A stretch of 23,943 nucleotides of DNA from UBA3064 sp016868095 (GCA_041175665.1 JBEDEM010000028.1:1-23943), one strand, 5' to 3'. Shown: positions 8,067-17,105, counted from the first letter of the stretch. Notes: generated from the sequence alone by a model not told the origin. Translations and numbers: made by a program.

Positions 8067-10397
8067 ATGAATACAGTCGTGGACCAAGGGCTTGCCGCAA
8101 GGTTTGGATCGGGAACATCCCTGCGCCGGATTGAAGACCGTAGTCTGGTGCAAGGCCAGGGCCTATTTGCAGGCGATGCCAGCATGACAGGCCAGACCTG
8201 GCTTAAGTTTTTGCGCTCTCCAATGCCTCATGCTGTGATCCGTTCAATTGACAGTGCGGCTGCCAAGGCAATGCCAGGCGTGCTTGCGGTGATCACTGGG
8301 CAGGATTTGGTGGATGCTGGTGTAAAACCTATTCCCGGTGTTGCAGGTTTTAAGCGTCCCGACGGCGCACCCGCGGCAACGGCCGAACGACGTGGCTTGG
8401 CGTATCAGCGGGTTCGTTATGTTGGTGAAGCCCTTGCATGTGTGATCGCCGAAAGTCCGGAGCAGGCGGCGGCGGCCGTGCTTGCGATTGAGGTTGATTA
8501 CGAGGCACTCGATGGTGTTTCAAATCCCCACGAGGCGATGAAAGAAGGTGCACCGGTCTTATGTGAGGCTGCACCCGATAATATTTCTGCGCTTGCCCGT
8601 TATGGTGATGTAGCTGCGGTTGATGCCGCCTTTGCCAAAGCTGCGCATGTGGTGAGTCTGAGCATTGAAAACCAGCGACTCATTCCCGCCCCGATGGAGC
8701 CCCGCTCAACACTGGCATGGTATGAGGCCGATACCGGTCGGATCACCATGCGTATGAGCACGCAAATGCCCGCTGGGGTTCGCAATAGTCTTTGTGATGC
8801 GGTACTTGGTCTTCCGCGTGACAAGGTGCGGATTTTGGCCACCGATGTGGGCGGGGGATTCGGCGGCAAGACCGGGATTTATCCTGAAGACGTCGTATTA
8901 GCCCATGCTGCCCGGGTACTTGGGCGCCCAGTGAAGTGGATTGCCGAGCGCAGTGAGGAGTTTTTATCGGCAACTCATGGTCGGGATATAGATACCTGCG
9001 CACAAATGGCCTTGAGTGAAGACGGCAAAGTGCTCGCACTCCGTGTTCATACGGTTGCGAATGTGGGCGCTTATGCGCTTGGTTCTGGCGTTGCGATTCA
9101 GGTCATGATCGGGCCCTGGGTACAAACCAGTATTTACGATATTCAAACCATCGATTTTCAATACACCGCGGTGATGACAAACACCACGCCAACCGGCCCT
9201 TATCGCGGCGCAGGTCGTCCCGAAGCCATATACATTATAGAGCGATTGATGGAGGCCGCAGCACGCAAAGCAGGCATCGATGGTGCCGAACTTCGTCTGC
9301 GAAATATGGTTCAACCCGACCAATTCCCCTATAAAAACCCGATGGGGCAGGTCTACGATAGCGGCAATTTCCCTTCGATGACCCGCCAGGCCTGCGCGCT
9401 TGCCGATTGGTCAGGATTTGAGACGAGGTATCAGCAATCGAAGCTTCAAGGAAAATGGCGTGGTCGTGGTATTGCCTCTTTTCTCGAGTGGACCGGTGGC
9501 AATGCGCTCGAGGAGACCGTACGGGTGACGGTGGCCGCCGACGGCTATATTGAAATTGTGTCGGCGACCATGCCCATGGGGCAGGGTATCGCGACGACCT
9601 ATGTGCAGCTTGCTGTCGATGCCTTCGGTGTGCCGGTTGAGAAGATTCGTATCGTCCAGGGTGACACCGATCGCGCCGAAGGATTCGGGTCGGCTGGCTC
9701 GAGATCGTTGTTCACCGGCGGATCGGCGATTGAAGCTGCTGCGCATAAGGTGATCGATCAGGCTAAAGAAATCGCGGCTGACGCTTTAGAAGTGGGGCAG
9801 CAGGATTTGCACTATGTCGAGGGACGCTTTCAGGTTGTCGGTACCGACCGGGGTATTGGCTTGTTTGAGGTGGCCGCTCGGAGCGACGCCGGACGAATTC
9901 AGCTTGATTCCACCACCAAGGTGGCTGCGCCTTCTTGGCCTAATGGATGCCATATTTGCGAAGTCGAGATCGACCCAGACACTATGGAAGTGAGTTTGAT
10001 CAGCTACTGCTCGATGAATGATGTGGGCCGTGTGGTCAATCCCATGATTGTTCGGGGTCAGCTCGATGGCGGTGCAGTTCAGGGTATAGGTCAGGCGCTC
10101 ACCGAAGCCATGGTTTATGACGAAAGTGGTCAGCCGCTTTCTGCAAGCTTTTTGGACTACGCCATGCCGCGCGCAGATTTGATTGGGCGCTTCAAGACCG
10201 AAATGGACCAAAGCGTGCCTTGCAAAAGTAATCCGCTTGGCGTCAAGGGCGTGGGCGAGCTAGGGACGATCGGCGCCACACCTGCGCTGGTCAATGCTGT
10301 TGCCGATGCATTGGCTCGGGCAGGCTTTAGTGAGTCGGCCGATGCCTTGCAAATGCCTTTGAGTGCGCCTCGCCTATGGCAGTTGCTTCATCGCTAA
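8067..10397 (+). CDS. CoxL-type molybdopterin-binding large subunit (form II-like, PYRGAGR)
   Basis: A 776-residue catalytic subunit of a molybdenum hydroxylase, close to the usual length of CoxL proteins. Seen: GGGFGGKTG near residues 267-275, PYRGAGR at 378-384, and the KGVGELGTIG block with the general-base glutamate at about 731. Genuine CO dehydrogenase (form I) has AYXCSFR carrying the copper-binding cysteine; here the cysteine is missing and the motif is of the form II type, so CO oxidation is unlikely and hydroxylation of an aldehyde, heterocycle or acyl-CoA is more probable. A GGAG site lies 7 bases before the ATG at 8067, just after the CoxS stop. The 3' end overlaps the convergent kinase gene by 24 bp. 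No cytochrome c domain (CXXCH) is fused to it. Confidence 0.93.
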   Translation: MNTVVDQGLAARFGSGTSLRRIEDRSLVQGQGLFAGDASMTGQTWLKFLRSPMPHAVIRSIDSAAAKAMPGVLAVITGQDLVDAGVKPIPGVAGFKRPDGAPAATAERRGLAYQRVRYVGEALACVIAESPEQAAAAVLAIEVDYEALDGVSNPHEAMKEGAPVLCEAAPDNISALARYGDVAAVDAAFAKAAHVVSLSIENQRLIPAPMEPRSTLAWYEADTGRITMRMSTQMPAGVRNSLCDAVLGLPRDKVRILATDVGGGFGGKTGIYPEDVVLAHAARVLGRPVKWIAERSEEFLSATHGRDIDTCAQMALSEDGKVLALRVHTVANVGAYALGSGVAIQVMIGPWVQTSIYDIQTIDFQYTAVMTNTTPTGPYRGAGRPEAIYIIERLMEAAARKAGIDGAELRLRNMVQPDQFPYKNPMGQVYDSGNFPSMTRQACALADWSGFETRYQQSKLQGKWRGRGIASFLEWTGGNALEETVRVTVAADGYIEIVSATMPMGQGIATTYVQLAVDAFGVPVEKIRIVQGDTDRAEGFGSAGSRSLFTGGSAIEAAAHKVIDQAKEIAADALEVGQQDLHYVEGRFQVVGTDRGIGLFEVAARSDAGRIQLDSTTKVAAPSWPNGCHICEVEIDPDTMEVSLISYCSMNDVGRVVNPMIVRGQLDGGAVQGIGQALTEAMVYDESGQPLSASFLDYAMPRADLIGRFKTEMDQSVPCKSNPLGVKGVGELGTIGATPALVNAVADALARAGFSESADALQMPLSAPRLWQLLHR

Positions 10398-12233
10398 AGC
10401 TAGACTGCTCATTAGCTGTTCCGGCGGTACGGGTTTGAAGAGTACTTGTACAGCCGGGCGACCCTCGGTGAGGGACGCCTGGCTTCCCAAGGTTGCGTCA
10501 CCGGTGATCAGAATCGCAGGAATTTCTTGGTTGAATTCATCACGTAATCGGTCAATCAGCGCTGTGCCGAAGAGCAACTCATCAAGTCGGTAATCACTCA
10601 CAATCACATCGGGTGCGCGATCGAGCTCTTGAATCGCGCGGTCGATCGAGTACGCCGAGTCGCAGCAATAGACTTCAAAGCCGCGTTGTCTGAGCACCAT
10701 CGCTGTTGATTCTAGAACGGCTAAATCGTCCTCGATCAACAGGATACAAATCTGCCGATTCCTAATCCATGTGCGGGTTTGCAGGCTGACTGCTTCGTGG
10801 CTTGAAGCGCTTTCGGGTATGAGATCTTTTGGCCTGAAACGGTCTTGGTCAGCTTCGATGGTAAAGATAGATCCCTGATTTAAAACAGAACGTACTGAAA
10901 TCTTTAACCGCATAAGCTCGCAGCTTCGCCTAACGATCGCGAGCCCCAGGCCGAGCCCGTCGCGACGATTGCGCCTGGTATTGCTGAGCTGAACATACTC
11001 ATCAAAGATTGTTTCCAAATGCTCTTGCGAGATACCCATGCCCTCATCGCCCACATGGATCAAGTAGGCCCCGTGTCGAGCCTCTTGTCGATAAGATGTT
11101 GTATCGCCCTCAATGATTTCATCCCAAACGCGGATCTGCCCACCGCTTGAATACTTCACCGCGTTATCGACCAAATTAAATAGCGCGCGTCGAAGTAGTT
11201 CAGGATCTGCATAGAGTTCACCAGACCTAAGCTGAACCTCCAGGCCTATGCCTTTGGTTTCGGCAATACTTCTAAAAGTAGTGCTTATGGCTTCTCCCAA
11301 AGCATGCAGGCCGATCGCTTCGCTGCGCGCCCGGATGTCGCCTGAACGCAGGTGAGAAAGTTCGAGTAAAGCTTCGAACATATCGCGCATGAGTCGTGCC
11401 GACATTTCCATCTTGGTGAGCAGATCGCGAGAAGCCGGTGCTAGTCGATGCGTGGAAAGTGTGGCAAGCAGCATCATCATCGCCTGCATTGGTTGCCGCA
11501 AATCGTGGCTTACGGCTGCTAAAAAGCGCGTCTGCATGTGTTGTGCAAGCTCAGCGCGTTGGCGCTGGCGCTCCGACTGATCACGACCTTCACGCAAGGC
11601 GATCGCCGAGGCTTCAAGTTCACCTTGCATACGCAGTGAAGCGAGAAAGCCCTGATAGAGGCGTGATGAGTTATAGAGCATGAAAAGAAGGAACGCACAA
11701 AGTGCAAATGCCATTAACAAGGGATAAGGGAAGTCAGACAGTGCATACCAAAGCGCAAGCGGCACAACCCGTGATGCCGTTGCCGCCACGGTATAGGGTC
11801 GATAACCGATCGACACAATCAGCGAACTTACGCTCATGAGACAGCAAACGAAAGTGTAGATCAGGCCTGTGAGTTCGCTAACCGTAGGCAATAGGAAAAA
11901 TGCAGAAACACTCCAACTAAGGCCAGCGAGGCTGCCGCCTAAACTTGCCCATTGCCCCCAGCTCCTTGAGCTTTTTGCGCCCGGGTCTGCCATGTACCGC
12001 AAATACAAGAGATGTCTCAAGGCTGCAATTAAGCCGCATGATAATAAGAACGCTACTAAAGCTGTGGGCGAAGCACCGTCGAGCCAGAGCAAGGGGCCAA
12101 TTGCGCCATTGGCTACAAGGCCGCTTGCGTTGGCAGGTCCCATGGCTTTGTAGAGCGCATCGATTTGTGCCTGCTCGGTCGACCAAGCCTGTGATGGCTC
12201 AGCTAGCCTGGCTTCTGATCTTTCTGAAACCAT
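10374..12233 (-). CDS. Membrane hybrid sensor histidine kinase with C-terminal receiver domain
   Basis: A 619-residue sensor kinase. Roughly five or six hydrophobic segments occupy residues 40-190 without a large periplasmic loop, then come a short coiled linker, a HisKA domain with His243 in SHDLRQPMQ, an HATPase domain with the N-box LFNLVDNAVKYS, DEGMG, and GLGLGLAIV, and a receiver domain with Asp547 (IVSDYRL) and Lys600 (LFKPV). There is no DNA-binding output domain and no response regulator gene beside it, so its output partner lies elsewhere. It overlaps the end of the MFS gene by 31 bp, suggesting translational coupling and perhaps sensing linked to transport. The frame extends to a TTG at 12302; the first ATG, at 12233, is preferred although no strong ribosome site precedes it. 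Confidence 0.92.
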   Translation of the reverse strand: MVSERSEARLAEPSQAWSTEQAQIDALYKAMGPANASGLVANGAIGPLLWLDGASPTALVAFLLSCGLIAALRHLLYLRYMADPGAKSSRSWGQWASLGGSLAGLSWSVSAFFLLPTVSELTGLIYTFVCCLMSVSSLIVSIGYRPYTVAATASRVVPLALWYALSDFPYPLLMAFALCAFLLFMLYNSSRLYQGFLASLRMQGELEASAIALREGRDQSERQRQRAELAQHMQTRFLAAVSHDLRQPMQAMMMLLATLSTHRLAPASRDLLTKMEMSARLMRDMFEALLELSHLRSGDIRARSEAIGLHALGEAISTTFRSIAETKGIGLEVQLRSGELYADPELLRRALFNLVDNAVKYSSGGQIRVWDEIIEGDTTSYRQEARHGAYLIHVGDEGMGISQEHLETIFDEYVQLSNTRRNRRDGLGLGLAIVRRSCELMRLKISVRSVLNQGSIFTIEADQDRFRPKDLIPESASSHEAVSLQTRTWIRNRQICILLIEDDLAVLESTAMVLRQRGFEVYCCDSAYSIDRAIQELDRAPDVIVSDYRLDELLFGTALIDRLRDEFNQEIPAILITGDATLGSQASLTEGRPAVQVLFKPVPPEQLMSSLALAMKQLP

Positions 12234-13381
12234 GCAATTGATGCAGAAAAAAGAATAATAAGACCGGAAAGCGCAAGGCCCGAACGCAATGAGCCGCTCC
12301 AATCAGCCATCATGCCACTGGCTACAGGCGCAAGAATTTGCGATGCGGCAAAGGCAATCGTGAAGGTTGCCATCGCAGATCCCCATGCAGGCTTTTGCTG
12401 GGTGCGCTTGATTAAGGCACTGATGCTTGAGGGTGCGCTAAACATACCCAATCCGAAAAGCGCAGCCGAGCATTGCATGGCAAGCGTCTGCCAAGCGGGC
12501 TCAAAGGGAATCACAGGCAGTAAGGCACCAAGCGATAAGACAAACAAGATGGCCGACATGGCGCGGCCATTGGGCCAGCTTGCAATGGGCTTTGACCATA
12601 TTAAGGGAGCAAGTAATGTACTTAGTCCAAGTACGCTCCAAACAATACTCATTTGCACGCTGCTTGCGCCAATTGCTTTAAGCCAGGCAATGATAAAAGT
12701 CATATAAACAATATAACCAAGCCCAAAACCCACGTAAGCAATAAATGCTGGCAGCAAGGGCTTTAGTGCCCAATCTGCGCTACCTTTGGCGCTGACGGGT
12801 TCATCGATTTGCTTTGAGGCCATATAGGTCACCGCAAGCATGAGCCAGGATACAACACCCATTGCAAGCCAGGTTTGGGGCCATGCACGACTACCTTGCG
12901 AAGCCATCCACCAGGGGATGAGTAAACCGCAAAGGACTAAGCCAACACCAGCACCACCGAAGAATATAGTGATGCAACGCGTTGACCACTGCGGGTCGTT
13001 GGGTGCGATATTGCTGGCCAAAGCGCCACCGCATATAAAAATGGCCGCACCGCCAATGCCCCCAAGCAGCCTGCAAATACTGAGCAAGTAGAGGTCTTGA
13101 ACAAAGCCTGTGAGGCAAAGTGCAAAGGCCGTTAGCAACATGCCGCGGTTAAATAAAAGGCGGTTTCCCCAGGATTGAACAAGCAGTCGGGTGAGCAAGG
13201 CACCGAGCAAATAGCCAAGCGCGTTAGCTGTGTTGAGCGCTCCTGCTTGAGAAAAATTCAAGCTCAAATCCTCTTGCATGCCCGGCAGCACTAAAGCGTA
13301 GGCAAAGCGCGCAAACGAATTAGAGACTGAGGGCCCCAAGGAAAGGCCCAAGGCAATCCAAAAGATAGTGGGTTGCTTCAA
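12203..13381 (-). CDS. MFS permease, YbfB/YjiJ-like
   Basis: About 392 residues with some twelve hydrophobic segments, typical of a major facilitator permease. The opening GLSLGPSVSNSFARFAYALV resembles the N-terminus of the YbfB/YjiJ group, uptake or export carriers of unknown substrate. There is no ATG before the first membrane helix. Two TTG starts are possible: 13444, which overlaps the end of the nitroreductase gene by 26 bp and adds 21 non-conserved residues, and 13381, which begins right before the first helix. The latter is listed because it matches the compact family N-terminus, but neither has a strong ribosome site. The gene lies in the minus-strand run after paaZ and the nitroreductase and may carry the pathway substrate. 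Confidence 0.85.
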   Translation of the reverse strand: MKQPTIFWIALGLSLGPSVSNSFARFAYALVLPGMQEDLSLNFSQAGALNTANALGYLLGALLTRLLVQSWGNRLLFNRGMLLTAFALCLTGFVQDLYLLSICRLLGGIGGAAIFICGGALASNIAPNDPQWSTRCITIFFGGAGVGLVLCGLLIPWWMASQGSRAWPQTWLAMGVVSWLMLAVTYMASKQIDEPVSAKGSADWALKPLLPAFIAYVGFGLGYIVYMTFIIAWLKAIGASSVQMSIVWSVLGLSTLLAPLIWSKPIASWPNGRAMSAILFVLSLGALLPVIPFEPAWQTLAMQCSAALFGLGMFSAPSSISALIKRTQQKPAWGSAMATFTIAFAASQILAPVASGMMADWSGSLRSGLALSGLIILFSASIAWFQKDQKPG

Positions 13382-13418
13382 TGTTGCTGGTTCAAAGACG
13401 CAAATCAGCGTCGCGTTA

Positions 13419-14009
13419 TCAAAGCAACTGGCAGGCCTGCTCAAAGGGCATACGTGGCAATCGTTCCATCACCTTGGAGGGATCGCCATAACCAAGGTTA
13501 CAAAGAAAGTTGCTTCTTAATGTGCTGCCAGGAAAAAAGACCGCATCAACTTTAGCCTGATCAAAGCCCGACATGGGACCACAGTCGAGTCCAATTGAAC
13601 GCGCTGCCATCATCAAATAAGCGCCTTGCAGGCTTCCGTTACGAAAAGCAAAGCCTTCACGCATGGCACGCTTTTCATCGCCCCTAAACATATCGGCAAA
13701 AGCTGGGTTGTGTGGGAAGAATTCGGGCAGGCGTTCGTGAAAATCAATGTCGTGAGCCACGATGGCGACCACGGGCGCTGACATTGTTTTGTCGACGTTG
13801 CCGGGCGAGAGCGCTGGACGAAGCTTTTCTTTGGCTTCAGCGCTGCGCAAGAAGAGGAATCGGCCTGGTTGACTGTTGGCCGAGGTCGGTGCCCACTTCA
13901 TCAATGCATAGAGTTGATGCAGTTGCTCGTCGCTCACGGCCTTATCGAGCCATCCGTTTTGCGAGCGTGCTTTTAAGAACAGTTGATCGAGTGCATCGGA
14001 AGAGATCAT
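13419..14009 (-). CDS. rutE: RutE-like nitroreductase (malonic semialdehyde reductase family)
   Basis: A 196-residue FMN-dependent nitroreductase-fold protein whose length and sequence closely follow E. coli RutE as I remember it: YALMKWAPTSANSQP, LRPALSPGN, FRNGSLQGAYLM, GPMSGFDQ and a final LPRMPFEQACQLL. RutE reduces malonic semialdehyde to 3-hydroxypropionate in pyrimidine breakdown. No other rut genes are in the window, so here it more likely removes a pathway semialdehyde or another reactive intermediate. The ATG at 14009 is preceded by AAAGGA about 8 bases upstream; the frame extends upstream but would overlap paaZ. It lies 50 bp after the paaZ stop, in the same direction. Family confident, physiological substrate inferred. 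Confidence 0.88.
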   Translation of the reverse strand: MISSDALDQLFLKARSQNGWLDKAVSDEQLHQLYALMKWAPTSANSQPGRFLFLRSAEAKEKLRPALSPGNVDKTMSAPVVAIVAHDIDFHERLPEFFPHNPAFADMFRGDEKRAMREGFAFRNGSLQGAYLMMAARSIGLDCGPMSGFDQAKVDAVFFPGSTLRSNFLCNLGYGDPSKVMERLPRMPFEQACQLL

Positions 14010-14059
14010 GTTTGGCATCCTTTTTGGTGATGGGTTGTGGTGAATTTGAAATAGGTTTC

Positions 14060-16162
14060 TTATTTCAGTTCGACCGGATCGGGATCGCGCTTTTGGACCA
14101 GCGTGAGAATGTCGTAAGAAGCGACTAAGTCGCCTGTTTGATTCGTTACAGCAACATCCCAAGCGACAACACCTTGTCCGGCTTCGCCAGCTTTGCGGCT
14201 GGGCTTATCGATTTTGCGTTTGCAGGTCAGTCGCGCTTGGATGGTATCGCCGATGCCAACGGGTTTGACGAAACGAAGGCTATCGATCCCGTAGTTGGCT
14301 AGAACCGGGCCTGGTGAAGGATGCACGAAAAGTCCTGCTGCTGCCGACAGCACAAAGTAGCCGTGCGCAATGCGCTTGCCAAATACCGATGCTTTAGCGG
14401 CTTCCTCGTCAAAATGCATATAAAAATAATCGCCAGAAAGTCCACCAAACAAAACCAGATCAGCTTCTGTCACGGTTCGTCGATGGGTTAAAAGGCTATG
14501 ACCGATCGCAAGGTCTTCAAAGTGGCGCTTAAAGGGGTGGAGTTCACTTTCAATGACAGGCGCACCGCGCTGATACTCTGCGGTCATCGCGCTCAGCATG
14601 CGAGGCGAACCTTGGACCGCAGCCCGTTGTAAATAATGTTTCACGGCGCGGATGCCGCCTAACTCTTCGCCGCCGCCCGCCCGACCAGGGCCGCCATGCT
14701 TGAGCGCTGGTAACGGCGAACCATGGCCAGTCGATTCGGAAGCGGCATCGCGATCGATGACTGCGAGTCTTCCATGCCATGCAGCAAGTTTTAGAACGGC
14801 ATCTTGAGCAATCGCTGTATCGTGGGTGAACAGGCTTGCCACAAGGCTGCCCTTAGCGCGTGTTGCTAGTGACAGACCGTGATCGAAGTCACGGTAGGGC
14901 ATGATGGTGCTAACCGGACCAAAGGCTTCGATGCTGTGCACGACTTCGGCATGATCAGGCCGAGCGCAATAAAGAAGCGCTGGCGCCAACATACATTCGC
15001 TATGCAAATGCTCACCAATCGGTCGGGCAGCCTTTTCAGGATCTACAAACAACTCAGTGGCGGTGAGCAATTGCTTGACCGTCGCTTGCACATCACGTCC
15101 CTGGGCGGCGCTTGCAAGCGCTCCCATATTGACCGCTTCAAGTCTTGTATCGCCGATCTGGCACTTCGAAAGTTTCTCGGCGATTGCTTCGGCCATGATG
15201 TCGATCCTATCGTGCGGGACGAGGATTCTGCGAATCGCTGTACATTTTTGCCCTGCCTTGACGGTCATTTCCTGCACGATCTCCTTCACCATCAAGTCCC
15301 ATTCGGGATCACCTGCTTGAACATCGGGACCGAGCAGGGCGGCATTGAGCGAATCGGCCTCGGTATTAACCGGTATCGAACGATGAACGATATTAGGATG
15401 CGTACGAAGCAAACGAGCGGTGTGAGCTGATCCGGTGAATGTGAGCACATCCCCCTCGAGCATGTGTTCGAGTAAGTCGGCACTTGAGCCGAGCATCAAT
15501 TGCAAGCTTCCCTTGGGGAGCAGGCCGCTCGCGTCAATAAGTCGCACGAGCACTTCGCTGAGATAAGCAGTGGCGCTTGCAGGCTTAAACAGGCAGGGCA
15601 TACCTGCTATAAAACAAGGTGCGAATTTTTCTAAAATACCCCAAACCGGAAAATTAAAGGCATTGATGTGCACCGCTATGCCTTCACGGGGCACCAAGAT
15701 ATGAGAGCCCATCCAATGGCCTTGCTTGCCCAGTGAAAGACTCGGACCCTCGTGAAGAATATTGCCCGAAGCTAGCTCGTTTTGTGCAAGCGCAGCGTAG
15801 GCAGACAATGTGGCAATGCCGCCCTCGATATCTATCCAGCTATCTTTTCTTGTCGCACCGGTATGGAAGGACCAGGCATAGAGGATGGCCTTGTGTTCCA
15901 ACAAGAATTTCGCCAGTGCTCTTAGCCTTAAAGCACGCGACTGGAAATCGCCCTTTAATAGTTCATCGCGACCGATGCCCCGGCCAAAAGCCACAGCCTC
16001 GTGGCAGGGAGCAGGCTTTGCGGGCAATTGGGCAATTTGTTGTCTGAGGATCGCAGAATCGAGTTCGACACCAGGCTCCGGATGGAGCCAGTCGCCTCCG
16101 ATCCAGTGCGCAAGCGGCCTGATTTGGCTATCAGGTAGTGCCGGAATTAGCGTGCTTGTCAT
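14060..16162 (-). CDS. paaZ: PaaZ, bifunctional oxepin-CoA hydrolase / 3-oxo-5,6-dehydrosuberyl-CoA semialdehyde dehydrogenase
   Basis: A 700-residue two-domain protein, near the usual length of PaaZ. Residues about 15-525 form an aldehyde dehydrogenase with predicted catalytic Glu268 (VNTEADSLN) and Cys307 (AGQKCTAIRR). Residues about 545-690 form a MaoC-type hydratase with Asp578 and His583 in GGLSGDYFYMHFD; this Asp-to-His spacing of five equals that of E. coli PaaZ (Asp561, His566). The enzyme opens oxepin-CoA by hydrolysis and oxidises the resulting aldehyde in phenylacetyl-CoA breakdown. No paaABCDE epoxidase, PaaG or PaaK is present here, so it either serves a distant paa operon or a different ring-opening route. 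AGGAG lies 9 bases before the ATG at 16162. It follows the EamA gene by 28 bp. Confidence 0.93.
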   Translation of the reverse strand: MTSTLIPALPDSQIRPLAHWIGGDWLHPEPGVELDSAILRQQIAQLPAKPAPCHEAVAFGRGIGRDELLKGDFQSRALRLRALAKFLLEHKAILYAWSFHTGATRKDSWIDIEGGIATLSAYAALAQNELASGNILHEGPSLSLGKQGHWMGSHILVPREGIAVHINAFNFPVWGILEKFAPCFIAGMPCLFKPASATAYLSEVLVRLIDASGLLPKGSLQLMLGSSADLLEHMLEGDVLTFTGSAHTARLLRTHPNIVHRSIPVNTEADSLNAALLGPDVQAGDPEWDLMVKEIVQEMTVKAGQKCTAIRRILVPHDRIDIMAEAIAEKLSKCQIGDTRLEAVNMGALASAAQGRDVQATVKQLLTATELFVDPEKAARPIGEHLHSECMLAPALLYCARPDHAEVVHSIEAFGPVSTIMPYRDFDHGLSLATRAKGSLVASLFTHDTAIAQDAVLKLAAWHGRLAVIDRDAASESTGHGSPLPALKHGGPGRAGGGEELGGIRAVKHYLQRAAVQGSPRMLSAMTAEYQRGAPVIESELHPFKRHFEDLAIGHSLLTHRRTVTEADLVLFGGLSGDYFYMHFDEEAAKASVFGKRIAHGYFVLSAAAGLFVHPSPGPVLANYGIDSLRFVKPVGIGDTIQARLTCKRKIDKPSRKAGEAGQGVVAWDVAVTNQTGDLVASYDILTLVQKRDPDPVELK

Positions 16163-16190
16163 GCGGCAATGCTCCTTTTTTTACGATGTT

Positions 16191-17105
16191 CTAATGTTGC
16201 AAGACTAAAACAACGCCCACAATGAGTAAGAACATACCAAACCATTCTTGTTTGTTGGTTTCTTGGCTGAATAAGCGTTTAGAGAGCAGTTGTGCAAAGA
16301 CGATTTCGACTAAGGCCAATGTTCTAACTTTTGCAGCGCTTTCAACGGCGAAAGCTAAAAACCAAGCCTGAGAGGCAAAGGCCCCCAGTGCGCCGGCAAG
16401 CAGCGAGGGACGCCAGGCCTTGAGCGTGGCGAGAAGACTTGGCCGATCGCGCCAGAGCATGTAGGCAAGCAATAGGCTGCTTTGAATCATCAAGCCAAGA
16501 CAAAGAATGACGCTTGCAGAAAGTACAAAGGATGGGCTCTCGAGGGCTCGAATTGCAGCGCGAAAACCGATGGCAGCCACAGCAAACATAGCGCCTGAGG
16601 CGATTCCGAAAAGCACCGGCCTAAGCGTCCATGGCACGCCCCGGCCTGGCCAAGACATCACCATTACACCTGCAGTCGCTGATGCGATGGCAATCATAAG
16701 CGCCTTAGACAATAAGTCACCGAGCAAAATCAAACCAAAGAGAGCAACCCATACGGGTTCTATTTTGGTCAGTGCGGTTGCCACCACAAATGACTTCTCC
16801 CGCATCGCTGCGAGCATGAGTCCTGTTGCTAGAATTTGCGAGACCCCACCAATAAACGCCCAGCGAAGACTTTCGGTACCAATGCTTGGCAGCCCTTGGC
16901 CATGGGCATACACCACGATAGCCGCAAACATGATGCCAAAGGGTAGTCCATACAAAAAACGGACCTGTGTTGCGCCAACTGTACCGATAACGCTGGTTAA
17001 TGAGCGTTGGGTGGCATTACGGCCGACTTGTGCCGCGGCCGCTGTCACGGTAAAAGCAATCCAGTACCAGGGCTCAATCGTCATAAGGGCCGTTGACTCA
17101 TTCAT
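16191..17105 (-). CDS. EamA/DMT-family permease
   Basis: A 304-residue, very hydrophobic protein with about ten membrane segments arranged as two similar halves, the pattern of the EamA (drug/metabolite transporter) family. Substrate cannot be told; members export or import amino acids, nucleobases and other small metabolites. It is the first gene of the minus-strand run that continues with paaZ 28 bp downstream. Its ATG at 17105 stands only 29 bp from the divergent DUF3237 start and has no clear ribosome site; an in-frame ATG at 17084 is an alternative start. Confidence 0.88.
   Translation of the reverse strand: MNESTALMTIEPWYWIAFTVTAAAAQVGRNATQRSLTSVIGTVGATQVRFLYGLPFGIMFAAIVVYAHGQGLPSIGTESLRWAFIGGVSQILATGLMLAAMREKSFVVATALTKIEPVWVALFGLILLGDLLSKALMIAIASATAGVMVMSWPGRGVPWTLRPVLFGIASGAMFAVAAIGFRAAIRALESPSFVLSASVILCLGLMIQSSLLLAYMLWRDRPSLLATLKAWRPSLLAGALGAFASQAWFLAFAVESAAKVRTLALVEIVFAQLLSKRLFSQETNKQEWFGMFLLIVGVVLVLQH

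Noticed and set aside
7576..10397. True carbon monoxide dehydrogenase
   Set aside because: No AYXCSFR copper loop in the large subunit and no CoxM gene.
12234..12302. TTG start extending the kinase by 23 residues
   Set aside because: The extra part lies inside the MFS coding sequence and the first ATG at 12233 gives a normal short cytoplasmic leader.
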